Origin: Cyprinodon diabolis
Taxonomy: Eukaryota; Chordata; Actinopteri; Cyprinodontiformes; Cyprinodontidae
Assembly: GCA_030533445.1 (NCBI GenBank)
Contig: CM060064.1
Span: 48,046,787 to 48,110,786 of the forward strand
Length of the DNA stretch: 64,000 bases
Direction of reading: 5' to 3'
A model generated the notes under the pieces. It was not told the DNA's origin. It searched no databases and saw only the letters and a list, made by a program, of their open reading frames with translations. Each line of letters begins with the position of its first letter. The stretch's first letter is position 1. Below, piece by piece: positions 33,260 through 59,500 of this stretch. The position numbers and the translations under genes were made by a program.

Positions 33260-33766
33260 ATGCGTTGTTACCGGTTACTCCCCCGCCGGGTCTCTGCAGC
33301 TCAGACCCAGATGGACAGACTGGTGTCCACCCTGTGGGACAGGATCTTCCCCGGCCAGCTCTTTGGGCCGGACCACAGGCTGGACCAGGTCTTTTCCAGG
33401 ACGCTCCATCAGTCAGAGCTTTTGACCCAGAACATCTGTCCGTACTACTTTGACCAGGTCGCCTGGAGCCTTCCTGCTGCGTCCCTCCGGTTGGTTCTGT
33501 TGAAAGACGTTCTGATGATACGTTTGTCTTCGGCCTAAACTCAACCTCCCCTCATGGCTTTAAGGCAGGACAACCTGCAGCTGCACCACTTTGAGTCCTG
33601 GGCGGACTTGGAGAAGGAGCGGCATCGCAGGAGACTGACCAACCCTGGATCCAGACCAGACAGCGGGGTCTACCTGAGCCGACTGTGTTATCTGCAGGAC
33701 CTTCAGTGTGAGGGGAGCATGACCACGGAAACGTTCATCCGCCTGATGTACGGCTACAGCGGCTGA
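33260..33766 (+). CDS. Unrecognised two-exon gene, about 143 residues
   Basis: An acceptor-like site (ttccgctgcag|GTTTG, 33246/33247) precedes the ATG at 33260. The frame runs to 33489, where a 75-bp GT...AG intron (33490-33564) with an in-frame stop can be removed. Removal joins it in phase to 33565-33766 and a TGA stop, followed within 25 bp by AATAAA. The product begins with a basic stretch (MRCYRLLPRR) that could be a mitochondrial leader. Later it contains FPGQLFGPDHRLDQVF, a charged segment (LEKERHRRR) and a C-terminus FIRLMYGYSG. I do not recognise the family. Exon/intron form and the poly(A) signal argue for a real gene, possibly with an upstream exon. A decayed gene is not excluded. 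Confidence 0.55.
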
Positions 33767-33784
33767 ACCGCCGCCTCCAGATTC

Positions 33785-33790
33785 AATAAA
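33785..33790 (+). terminator. Poly(A) signal of the unrecognised gene
   Basis: AATAAA within ATTCAATAAAACCTG, about 20 bases after the TGA stop. The spacing is typical of a compact fish 3' UTR. Confidence 0.6.
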
Positions 33791-34239
33791 ACCTGTTTGC
33801 TTTTGGACAATCAGAGTGAAATCATTAAGCTCATCATAACGGAGGAGAACTGGGTGATGACCAGAGTCTCCATGAGGGCTTGGAGAAGGTCAACCATTCC
33901 CTCCCAGACGGCCTGAATCGGCGTCTCTCAGCCTGCCTTGCAGAGATGCAGCACAGCGTCCCTCCAGGAGTAGGGGGGAGTCTACAGACCACCAGAGCTC
34001 TGCTGAGGATCGTCTCCTGGAGGAGAACTTCAAGCAGTGGACATCTCAGCATTCAGTCCAACATCAGAGCAGAGACTGAAAACCCTGACAGCTCCACCTC
34101 AGCCTGTACAGGCTAAAGGTCAAAGGTCAGGACCAGTGTGCGAAATACCTTCGTACACTGGTCAGCTTCCTGACAGCCTGGAGGATGAAGTTTTCTGTGA
34201 GCGGGCAAGAGCCTGAACAGTCAGTCTATGAAAACACAC

Positions 34240-34320
34240 ACAAAGACTGTCTGTCTGTCTCTCTGTCTGTCTGTCTCTGTCTGTCTCTTTCACACACACA
34301 AACACACACACACACACACG
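34240..34320 (+). repeat. CTGT / CA microsatellite
   Basis: Imperfect (CTGT)n followed by a (CA)n run. Confidence 0.9.
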
Positions 34321-34379
34321 TCCTGCTTTAATCCAGTTACTGACGAATGGAACTGGGTTGAATTAGTCCAGAGGAGGTC

Positions 34380-34580
34380 CGTTGAGGTCCACAAACAGGA
34401 GTGAAGACCCTGCTGTCTTCACGCAATCTATTCTGCGTCTGGTTGCCCGTATTATAATTTTATTTTTATACTTAATGCACCTTTTCCTCCTTGTTTGCAC
34501 CTTCTTTAATCACTATGCCAATATGTGACCAGTGAATTTCTCCACTGCGAGATCAATAAAGCTCATCTAATCTAATCTAA
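34380..34580 (+). repeat. Rex1-type LINE 3' end
   Basis: Ends TTTCTCCACTGCGAGATCAA, TAAAG and (ATCTA)n, the Rex1/Babar tail signature. It is 5'-truncated with no coding sequence. Confidence 0.65.
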
Positions 34581-35176
34581 CTGCGGAATAGCACATGGCT
34601 AATTAGCATACGCCAGCAGGATTAGCTGGCTCCACTTGGCGAAAAACATATTTTTGAATAAAGGTTTTGAATTTCAAATACTGGACATGTTGAGCTTAAA
34701 AACATTTTAGTGACCATTAGTGTTAAAAAATATTTTATTTTAAATTTTTAATTTAAATTTTGCTTTTGAGGCTTCCAGGGTGTCTTATGGTTTAATCGGG
34801 GGGGGGGGGGGGGGGGTGTCGAGCCCCCCCGTATTTCTCACTCTGGTCAGGACCCTGAACTAGCTAAGGAGGACTGAAGGAGAATATCTGTCTAGAAACA
34901 AGATGGCCGCAGGACAACCAGGAGATGATTGATGATGGACAGAGCAAAACACGGGCGATCAGCAGAAACGCCTTGAGCACCTGTTAGGCACGGCAGTGGA
35001 GGGATGGTGATGTGGGCCTGTTTAGTGTGTGCAGTAAATCCAAGGATTTGACTCCTTTACTTGCTTTAATCGACCCATGAAAACGCTGCTAAACAATTGA
35101 TCCGATTAATTCATCCGTCCGGGTTTTCATCAACTTTCCGAAGTATCGCATTTTTTAGCAGAGTAAAGCTCTAAGG

Positions 35177-35377
35177 CAGGGGCGTCAAACTGGTTCCAGA
35201 AAGAGCCGTGTAGCTGCAGGCTTTCTTTCCAACCAAGCAATAGCAACCAGACTCCAGTCCTCTCAGTGAGTTCAGCATCAACATGATGATTGACTGGAGT
35301 CTGGTGTGCTATTGCTTGGTTGGAAAGCAATCGCACACAGCTACACGGCTCTTTCTGGAACCAGTTTGACGCCCCTG
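35177..35377. mobile_element. hAT-type MITE, 201 bp
   Basis: Starts CAGGGGCGTCAAACTGGTTC and ends with its complement. The arms extend about 80 bp, so the element folds into a hairpin. Flanking 8-mers CTCTAAGG and GTCTAAGG match at 7 of 8 positions, as for a hAT target duplication. The open frames at 35130-35563 pass through it and are not genes. Confidence 0.85.
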
Positions 35378-35865
35378 GTCTAAGGAGAAGGAAGCGTGAT
35401 CCAATAGGTTCTGAGGAAACGACCGTCTGCATGACTGATCAACCGTTTCCTCTAAAATCCACTCCATACTGAAGCCATTTCTCATACAACCTGCTGTTTT
35501 TATCAAATTTAAAATAAACTGCACCTCACGTTCAGAAAGCAAATCTTTATTCATTAAAGACAACGGGGCCGAACTAAAACGAGAGTAAATAAAAACAGGA
35601 AGTGAGAGGAGCCGTTGCTAAGGAACCGTTAGCACTCAGATGTTAAATCATTTATTATTCTGCTCTGGTCTCAGTTTCCAAACATGGCGTGACTCGACCT
35701 CTGCTTCCGGCCCGTTCTGGTTGCTACTGGAAACCAGTCTGATTTTCATTTTCTATGTTTGGTATTTAAAATCTAATGAGAACTGGGTGGAAATGCGGCC
35801 TGATTGGAGCCACAGATCAGAGAAAAAAAAAAAAATCACATCAAATCCTTTCTTTGGAAAACGTC

Positions 35866-35871
35866 TTTATT
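35866..35871 (-). terminator. Poly(A) signal of psmc4
   Basis: AATAAA on the minus strand about 210 bases beyond the psmc4 stop codon; the first consensus signal downstream. Confidence 0.5.
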
Positions 35872-36078
35872 TCTTATTTTATTAACACCTTGTTTAATGA
35901 GCACACAGAAACAAACTATAGCTACAGTCAGGGTCTGATGCTGGAGGAAGCAGCAGAAGTCATGGCTGCGTGTCTGTGGGCGGAGTCAGGCCTGACCAGT
36001 GGAGGAAAAGGTTGTAAATCCACTCAGACGAACGGACAGAGATCAGCGTCCCTCAGGCGCCTTTCAGCGTGACGCTCT

Positions 36079-51506
<15,428 letters not shown>

Positions 51507-51934
51507 GATTCTCTAGTGTGACGCATTAACAGAAGGGTTTATGGGTAATGGAGTTCTTTATTTTCTTCTTCTGTATTGTTTTTCTTGAGGTCAGCGGAAA
51601 TCTGTAAAAGTTCGCATTACCGCCACCGCCTGGTTTGGAGTGCAATTCATGCTTTATACTTAAATTCTATTAAACATTTAATTTTCTAAGAAATAAAGTG
51701 AAATAATAATAATTTGTATATTCCTGTTCATTGAGCTTCTTTTAAATGCATCTTCTATATTAAAGCTCTCTTTATTTCTTTGATCTCCTCATGAACATCT
51801 TCTATTGATTCCTTCTCCAGAATAATCGCTCCTCCCTGTAGCCTGCTTTTTATTTGAAACAGTGAAGAATTAAGTCATGGACGTCTAAATCTTAATCTAG
51901 TAATTAATATTTCTTCTTTTCTATTTTTTTTTAG

Positions 51935-52115
51935 ACTTAGACTGATTTATTTCATCATGTTGTATACACAAGTGTAAACAACAAAAAAAGAAATTTAAAC
52001 CAGCTCTAGAAAATTTCATTTTTTAAAGTGCAGCCTTGAAAACAGTAATAAATACATAAAAATAGTAATAAAAACATATGACTATAGATTTACAGTTCTA
52101 ACATAACAGAGGAGA
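51935..52115 (-). repeat. Repeat F copy 2 (inverted to 37740-38010)
   Basis: TTTAAAGTGCAGCCTTGAAA and the following bases are the reverse complement of the right half of the 37740-38010 fragment. Confidence 0.6.
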
Positions 52116-52611
52116 GCATGCGCCATATTATCATTAAATTAATAGGAGCAAAACGTGCAGAAATTAAGGCTTAATTTAATCTGACAGATTAAATAATCCC
52201 CATCAGCATCCAGCAGATGTTCAGTTTCTGATGGAGATGAGAAATCTGCTTCCTGGTCTGTTGAAGGACCAATAGTTTGCATCCAATCTTTGAAATAAAC
52301 GCTGTTAGTTTATTGAAATGTAGAAGAATTATAGTTACTGATCTGTTGTTACTATATTTTAATTTGACAAACCGGATCTTCTCGACGTTCTTTCTCCTGT
52401 TTGGTGCGATTAGAGGATCCGGACCTGGCCGGACCGGAGCGGAGCCTGAACATTTAGAGGATGTTTGGCTCAACCTGCTGCTGTGAAGCAGGATTCTCCA
52501 CCATGAACAGAATCAACAATAAATCTGGATCCAGGCTCAAAATGAGCACCTTGATATGTGCTTGAGAATGGCTTAGTCTCCGGTTAAACCCAGGTTTAAA
52601 GCCTTGCAGGG

Positions 52612-52735
52612 CAGCCTAAAGCCCACTGCCAACATTAAGACAGAAAACAGAAAGAAAATAACAAACCATCAGTTCAGGGGTTTGAGAAAACATGGGAATC
52701 AGGAAATTATCTATAATCAATTTTAGATTATTATA
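52612..52735 (-). repeat. Dispersed repeat C, copy 2 (inverted to 32159-32275)
   Basis: GCCCACTGCCAACATTAAGA to ATCAGGAAATTATCTATAA is the reverse complement of 32159-32275. Confidence 0.65.
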
Positions 52736-53474
52736 TACTGATTTTTAATTGGTTCCCCTGGTTTAATGTTTCTAAATCTTTATTTCCCGTCATGTGCTCC
52801 ATCCAATGCAGATCATTGGCTCCACCCACATCTAGTGAAAACTAGTGTGATTGGATGAGTCATAGAACGCAAACACTCATTGGTTAGCTAAAGGAAATCA
52901 TCAGAAGCAGCAGGTGTTCTTCAAACTGCTAACGTGAATTGTCTTTGCCATGCTACGATGTGGGATTCAGAAAAAGATGTTGAAATGTCTGAAAGGTCGG
53001 ACACAGGCGAGAGCGTATCGGGAGACGGAGACCAACCAGACCTCCCTCATCCTCGGCCCTATCTCAGAGAACTTATAGAAATAGTCCAAAAGTTGAGCTT
53101 TCAGTTCATATAGCGGCATCTGGCTGTTTTTATTAAAGGTTACTTTATACTTTTATACTTTCAGTAGTGTTTGGAGCTCATACTTTTTCACTTTTACTGG
53201 AGTAAAGAGGTCAAGTTGATACTTTAACTTTTACCAGAGTGTTTTAAACTGCAGAATCTACAGTATACTTCTACTGAAGTAACAAATGTGTGAACTTTTG
53301 ACACCACTGCTGTTCCACTGACAGAGCAGCCGTGAAGGATGTTGCAGAGGTGTGCAGACCCTCACAGTTTCACACTTACGCTCTCTTCACAGCGACGTGT
53401 CTAAAAACACCAGAATTCATCCAATAACTGTTTAATATATTAGAGTTCAGCCAGTGACATCATGGAGAGAAAAT

Positions 53475-53532
53475 ATGGTGGTCTTCAGCCGCTGTGGTCC
53501 GACGCCGCTGCTGCTCTGCTTCATGATCTCAG
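53475..53532 (+). CDS. Ig receptor exon 1 (signal peptide)
   Basis: 58 bp ending ATCTCAG|gtaaaa. Encodes MVVFSRC then a hydrophobic core (PLLLCFMIS). Phase 1, as usual for leader exons of Ig receptors. Confidence 0.7.
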
Positions 53533-56500
53533 GTAAAAAAAGCAGAATAATGTCATCTATCTGCCTACAGCTGCAGCTCTACTTGCAATGATGGAGAAAT
53601 GTGTTTCAGATCAAGTCAATCTAAAGATTTCAGAGCGGAATATGATGCGTTTATATTGATGCCTATTGTTAAAAATATTAAACCGTCTGCCTTCTGCAGT
53701 AACACACATTCAGTGCGGACCTAAAACCTTTGGCCAGCTCTGGTTTCTGGTCTGACTGCTCCCTGATGCTGGATTTAATGCTGAAAGATCAAGGAGAACA
53801 CAATGCAGGATTTTCTTTTTATCTTTGAAATATCTGGTGGGACTTGTGTTTTCTTCTTCTTTTGCCCCTCCCCCCCCCCCCCCCCCCCTCAGTCAAGGGC
53901 CCTTGGAATCTTCCTATGATTTCAGGCCCACACGGCGCCCCTGCGAACAAATCCACACAGATTTAATTAATTAATTTTAATAAGCAAAGCCAGTAAAACC
54001 GCATTATAGAAGTGTCAGAGCCTTGGTCTGTTTGTTCCTGTTTTCCTTGTTTATCCATTTGTTGTCCTCTGCTGCCCTCTTGTGTCCTCCCTTGCTCTGT
54101 TTCTCTGTCCTGCCAGCACCTGTTGCCAATTTCCTCGTCAGCCCTCTCTTTGTCTCTGTCCCCTTTAAAAGCCCTCCCTCTTCAGTTCCTGTTTGCTGGA
54201 TCCTCGTCAAACATCTCGTCTTACTTCCCGCCTATCATCTGCCTGCCTTGTCTCGTCTCCCCCTGGCTTCTGGTTTTGGTTAATCCCTGATTTCTCCTTG
54301 GTTCTGGTACGTTTGGTATTTTCAGTTGGACTCTGATTCCTGCTTCTGGACCTGTGAACCAAATTAAACAGACTTTAATTCACCTTTTCCTACTGGTCTC
54401 TGCGTTTGGGTCCTCCATACAAACACCGCTTCATGACAAGAAGTCTTGGTGATGCTTGAAGATAGATCGGTTAATCCACAGTGTGGATTCCTATCGTGTT
54501 TCACATTTGAGACGCGCGCGTTTGACTGATCGTCAGACTTGTTCCCAGTCTGAGCCTGGCGTAGACTAACTTTTTTCTCATTTTGTTACACTATCTGTGA
54601 ACAATGGCCTTATGACACGACAACAGGCCCATAAGCAACATTATCTGGGAGGGCCCCATATGAAATAAACCCCCCCATTTCCTACCCTCCCCCCCGTTGC
54701 TAACACATTGTACGATTTTACTTTCACAGGTGGAGCAGTACGGCTATCGCCATATTGTTCCACTTGTTTCATGCATATAAATTGCTTTATTATAATTATG
54801 CAGGGAGTTTTACAGTTTATATGGACACTGCAATGTAAGTAGAGCAGAAAAACAGAAGAAAAAAAAGGAAAAAAGAAAAAAAAGAGAAAAGATGAAAGAA
54901 GAGATAGAAAGGAGACAATGACAAAACATTTTTTAGTCTGCTTCATCACCTGCAACGACATGAAAAGAAAACAGAACAACCGAAAGACATGGTACGAGAT
55001 ATACGATAAAGCAACACCTTGAAACTATCGGTTATGGTATTAATCTGTGCTCTGGATTACCCATAATTCCAAGTCGTATTGTAAAAAATAAAATACTCAA
55101 ATACGTCGTTCTTTTAAGAGCTTTATTGCGCTTTGAAACATATTATAGGAGTTTATTTTCACCAACCGATAATGAACTATACACAGTTATTAACATAGTA
55201 ATTAAAAGTGTCTGCTTTGCTGTTGGTGTCGTGTTTAAACGGTTCACCATCATGGTGAAATCCTCCATGTGTCGCGGTATAAATACGGTCTGGTCAGTCT
55301 ACCAAGTACCAGCTGGGTTTAAGAGGATTTTTTTGCACCATTACATCTGCAAAGAGACGTCCTAGTCTACAATCGCGTTGGGGGCCAACCAGGTGTCAGG
55401 GATGGGGCCCCTAAGAGGTAGGGGGCCCCTAAGCAACTGCAGTCTCTGCTTTATGATGCTGGAGATCGGCCTGTTTTCCAGTGTAGTCCTGTTTCTCTGA
55501 CTGTGACTAACTGGATGTGCTCTCTTCATCCTCTGACATGGGAGCTGGCTCGGAGCTCGTCTGCCTGGCTGTGTGTTTCCTGGACGGGGCCGCCTGTGGA
55601 GCTGGTTGACAGTTGCCTTTTGTATCTATGCTTCTTTTTCTATGTCTGCTTCTGTCTCCTTGAACCCCAGTGGGCCTCAGCAGATGGCCGCTCACACTGA
55701 GCCTGGTTCTGCTGGAGGTTTCTTCCTGTTCAAAGGGAGTTTTTCCTCTCCACTGTCGCTACAAGCATGCTTAGTGTGAGGGATTGCTGAAGAGTCAATG
55801 AGTCGATGCAATCAGCTGGTTTTCCTTAGATAGAAACTTTGAATCAATCTGACTGGATGATCTGGTGAACTGGAAAGTGACCTGAGATGACATGATGAGA
55901 ATTGGAGCTATAGAAATAAACTGAATAGAATAGAATTGAATTTACCGATATGCATCCAGCTTATAACAGTGAAATGAAAATTGACATTTATAAAGTGCTG
56001 CTGTGATAAAGAATGTAAACAGTGTAGGAGAAAAGGAAAACCAGTTTAAAGTCATGGTGCAAAAGGCACTGATATGGAAAGGTTTAGTGCAGCGCAAATA
56101 AATACGGAGCAAAATGCAGTGGAAACATTGACTTGTGTTCTATGTAGTGAAAATAGGATGTTTACAGTATGATGCAGAGTCTCGATTTGTGACATTTGTT
56201 CAGCAGTCTGATGGTGGTGGGCAGAGTTGGACTGGGAACGACTTTCAGCCCTGGCATTTTTCCATCTACGGTCCACTATCCTAGGAGGATAGCACCTCAC
56301 AGACTACCAGTCCCAGCCTGGAGGTGGGGAAGAAGCTGGGGGGGGGGGGTTATAATGGGCTGAGGGTTTGAGCTGTAAACAGCCGCTGTTGGTCCGTCTG
56401 TGTCGTCCTTCTGAGTAGAGCGGCTCTTTCTTCAAGCCGAGCAGGAAGTTCGAGGTTTTTGAGGCTCCACCCTGTCAGTAGATTGAAGTGTGGCGTTGTT

Positions 56501-59500
56501 GTTTTTTTCAGGTGCAGCCGCTCTGATCAAGCTGCTGCAGCCTCCTGTGATAGCCGCTCCTCTGGGGCACGATGTCCTCCTTCCCTGTGAACTCCAAGCT
56601 TCCCAGGATGTGAAGATAACAAATACGCCTGTGCTTTACTGGACGGCTGCAGGGGATCGGACCTTACAAGTTGACCGTAACTCTTCTAACTACTCCCATG
56701 TGTTGAAGAAGGTGCAGTGGTCTGACAGCGGCTCGTATCGGTGCAAAATGTCCATCAAAACCAGTGAAGGAAGTTTCCGGCTGAAGGGAACCAACACCAC
56801 GCTGGTCATCTACGGTAGATCCCCTTTTCTTTGCTGTGAAACTGATCAAATGACCTCATTTGGTTCTATCAACAGGGACTTAATGTAGAACCAAAGTAAA
56901 CAGAAGAGAAACATGTTTTTTAACATTAGTTTGTGCAGCGGTGGACGAAGTACTGAACAGTAGTACTTGAGTAAAAGTACTGATACTCATAGTCAATTTT
57001 TACTCAAGTCACTAAGTCAAACGTTTACTCAAGTCAAACTATTAAAGTTCTCACTTTTGAAAAGTATTAAAAAATACAAATTTTTCTAATAGCAGAACAT
57101 TTCTGTCTAATTTTCATTAAAGTCATTTCAAAGGAAAAGTCGCTCAGCAGGAAAATCAATGGATAATTATTTAGACCTAAAACTAATTCGTTCGCAGTGA
57201 TTTAATAAATTTAGCTTCAACCAGTAAAAAATTAAAAAAAATAATTTTCATGCCGATCACTGAGTCTGGGAGCGGCCATCTTTGCCCAAATATAGTAGCC
57301 CCTCCCTCCTGCCATCTTCCAGCAGTGACGTCACGGTGCGGTAAGCCTAGCGCCATTCTCCCCGCTTTACAAGCTAAATCAATGGGAACTACTAGACACA
57401 TCTGCAATCAACAACAATTATTGAAGATTTCCAGAGGACTTCACCATTGAAATTCACCAGAGCTATAGTGAAACTGACAATGCCCACGTGCATGGCAGCT
57501 GGATGCTGGAATACATCGGGTAAAAGTGAAAAAAAGAGTTATTCCACCTTTCTGATTCCTGATCCTCCACGGACGGGTTGGTCGTTGGATCGCCAACTTG
57601 AAGAGGGAGGATTTGCCATCGAACTTCTGGCCAGAGAAAAAACCCGTAATATGTAGCCAACATTTGGAAGAAGAATGTTTTCAAGATGACTTGGATAATA
57701 GCGCGTTGTGACAAACACCAGATACAGCACTGGGACTTGATCAACAGCCGATGCCGCACCGTGACAATGTCACTAACCAGTAGGTGGCAGTAGTGTTCTT
57801 TGACAAACATGGATGCCTCCAGTAAAGCACATTCACATGAAAATTACTCTGAATTTACACTGATCATTTATTGAACAGGATGGAATCATTTCAGATTTAA
57901 AGAACTTTCAGAAGTTTGATTTCTGAATATGAGCGACTTTTCCTTTAAGATTAAAAACATATTTATGACTTTGGAAAATGCTAGCGAGAGAATTTCTTTG
58001 CTCCTCTTTCCCATCCAGACATCATGAACCTGATTTTAATGTCGTCTTTCTGTTGAAGCTTAGAAATATGTTACCAAAAAAACTCCAATATAATGAAAGA
58101 AGTTGCTTCATTTCAACTTGAGGTTTTAAAATCGACACTCAGACCCTGATAAACTATTATGCTGATGATGATGGAGATTAATATTTCTGTTATTATCTGA
58201 CACAAGATCTTAACCTTTAAACAGTTCAGGATTTTCCTCTTCTGGCTCCTGCTCTCCCTCTGCCTCTCTCCTCACTGCTCCTCCTGCTGCTCCTCCTGCT
58301 GCTCGGCCCAAAGAGGAGCTCGCTTTGACTCGGCTTTTTCCTCCTTATCCTGTTTTCCCTTCAGTACAGAAAATCAATCCAGTCTAAAGCTGATAGAATC
58401 AATAAGCATTTCAACATCATGTTTCAATGAGTTTTGTCATTAAAAATTAAACTAATTTAGTTTCCTGGTTCCACAGCAGCCCAGTGTCAAAGAATAAAAT
58501 AGTAAAACTGGCTATCAATGAGGATAAACATTAAACAAACTAGATAAATATGCTCATTTAATCACTTATGTAAATAAATATAGAACATTACAGCAGTTGT
58601 AGATAAAAATGTGTAATTTTGAGGCTTTTTGAAATTAAAACACTGATCATTTATTGAACAGGATGGAATCATTTCAGATTTAAAGAACTTTTAGAAGTTT
58701 GGATTCTGAATCTGAGCGACTTCTCCTTTAAAGAATCTGTAACTTTCAGAAACCACCTGATGAATTGATGCGTAGAACAACCTGCTATAGATTCTACACC
58801 ACCTGGAAAGAACTTCTGCATAGAAATACCAGAAAAATCAATAAGGACAGATATTATTATTAGTGCTTCTTATTTAAAAACCAACCAAACAGAAAACAGT
58901 GATATCATGATTCTCTTCCCACTTTCACAATAGAAAAGCAGTTTAAAGTTGAATCTATGAGAAACTATCAATCTGAGACTCATCCTACTGAACAACTTGG
59001 CCACATGGCAATAAGAGGATAAACTACTAATAATATCTGCTCTGAGTTTCTCACATTGTGGAACGTTATTAAATCTGTAAATTAGTCCAGATTCAGTCCT
59101 AAGGGCTGCTCTCCGCCATGATGGAGGAAAAACAGCAGCAGACGATTAAAAAGCAAAGCTGAGCTAAAAGGAAGTAACAGGTTCCTGGAGATGGAGTGGA
59201 TGAAAAATTATAAGTACCGCCCCAAAAATGGACTCAAGTAAAGTAATGATACTCAAAGGAAGTACTTAAGTACAGTCAGGGGCGGATTTAGGAAATGTGG
59301 GGCCCTAGGCAAAGACAGGCAGGGGGCCCTCAATTTCCCTGTTAGCCGTGAAGAAGTGATGGAGACTGTAATCAGGGGCCGATTTAGCATCAGGCAATAC
59401 TAGGCAGGTGCCTAGGGCCCCAAGTTCCTGTGGGCCCCATAAAACTCTGTTTCCATGTATGTTTAATACAACTATTCCTTATTTATGCACATTAATTATG

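Larger units (their letters stand above)
56936..59276. mobile_element. Probable composite DNA element in Ig gene intron 2
   Basis: The left part (AAGTACTGAACAGTAGTACTT) and right part (ATACTCAAAGGAAGTACTTA) are loosely inverted GTACTT/AAGTAC-rich ends, a pattern common in fish DNA transposons. Related sequence is at 18841-18970 and 53120-53310. Inside lie a broken THAP-domain frame and a direct duplication of about 97 bp. The exact ends and superfamily are not established. Confidence 0.4.

Noticed and set aside
35130..35563. Frames of 60-100 codons
   Set aside because: Run through the hairpin arms of the hAT MITE.
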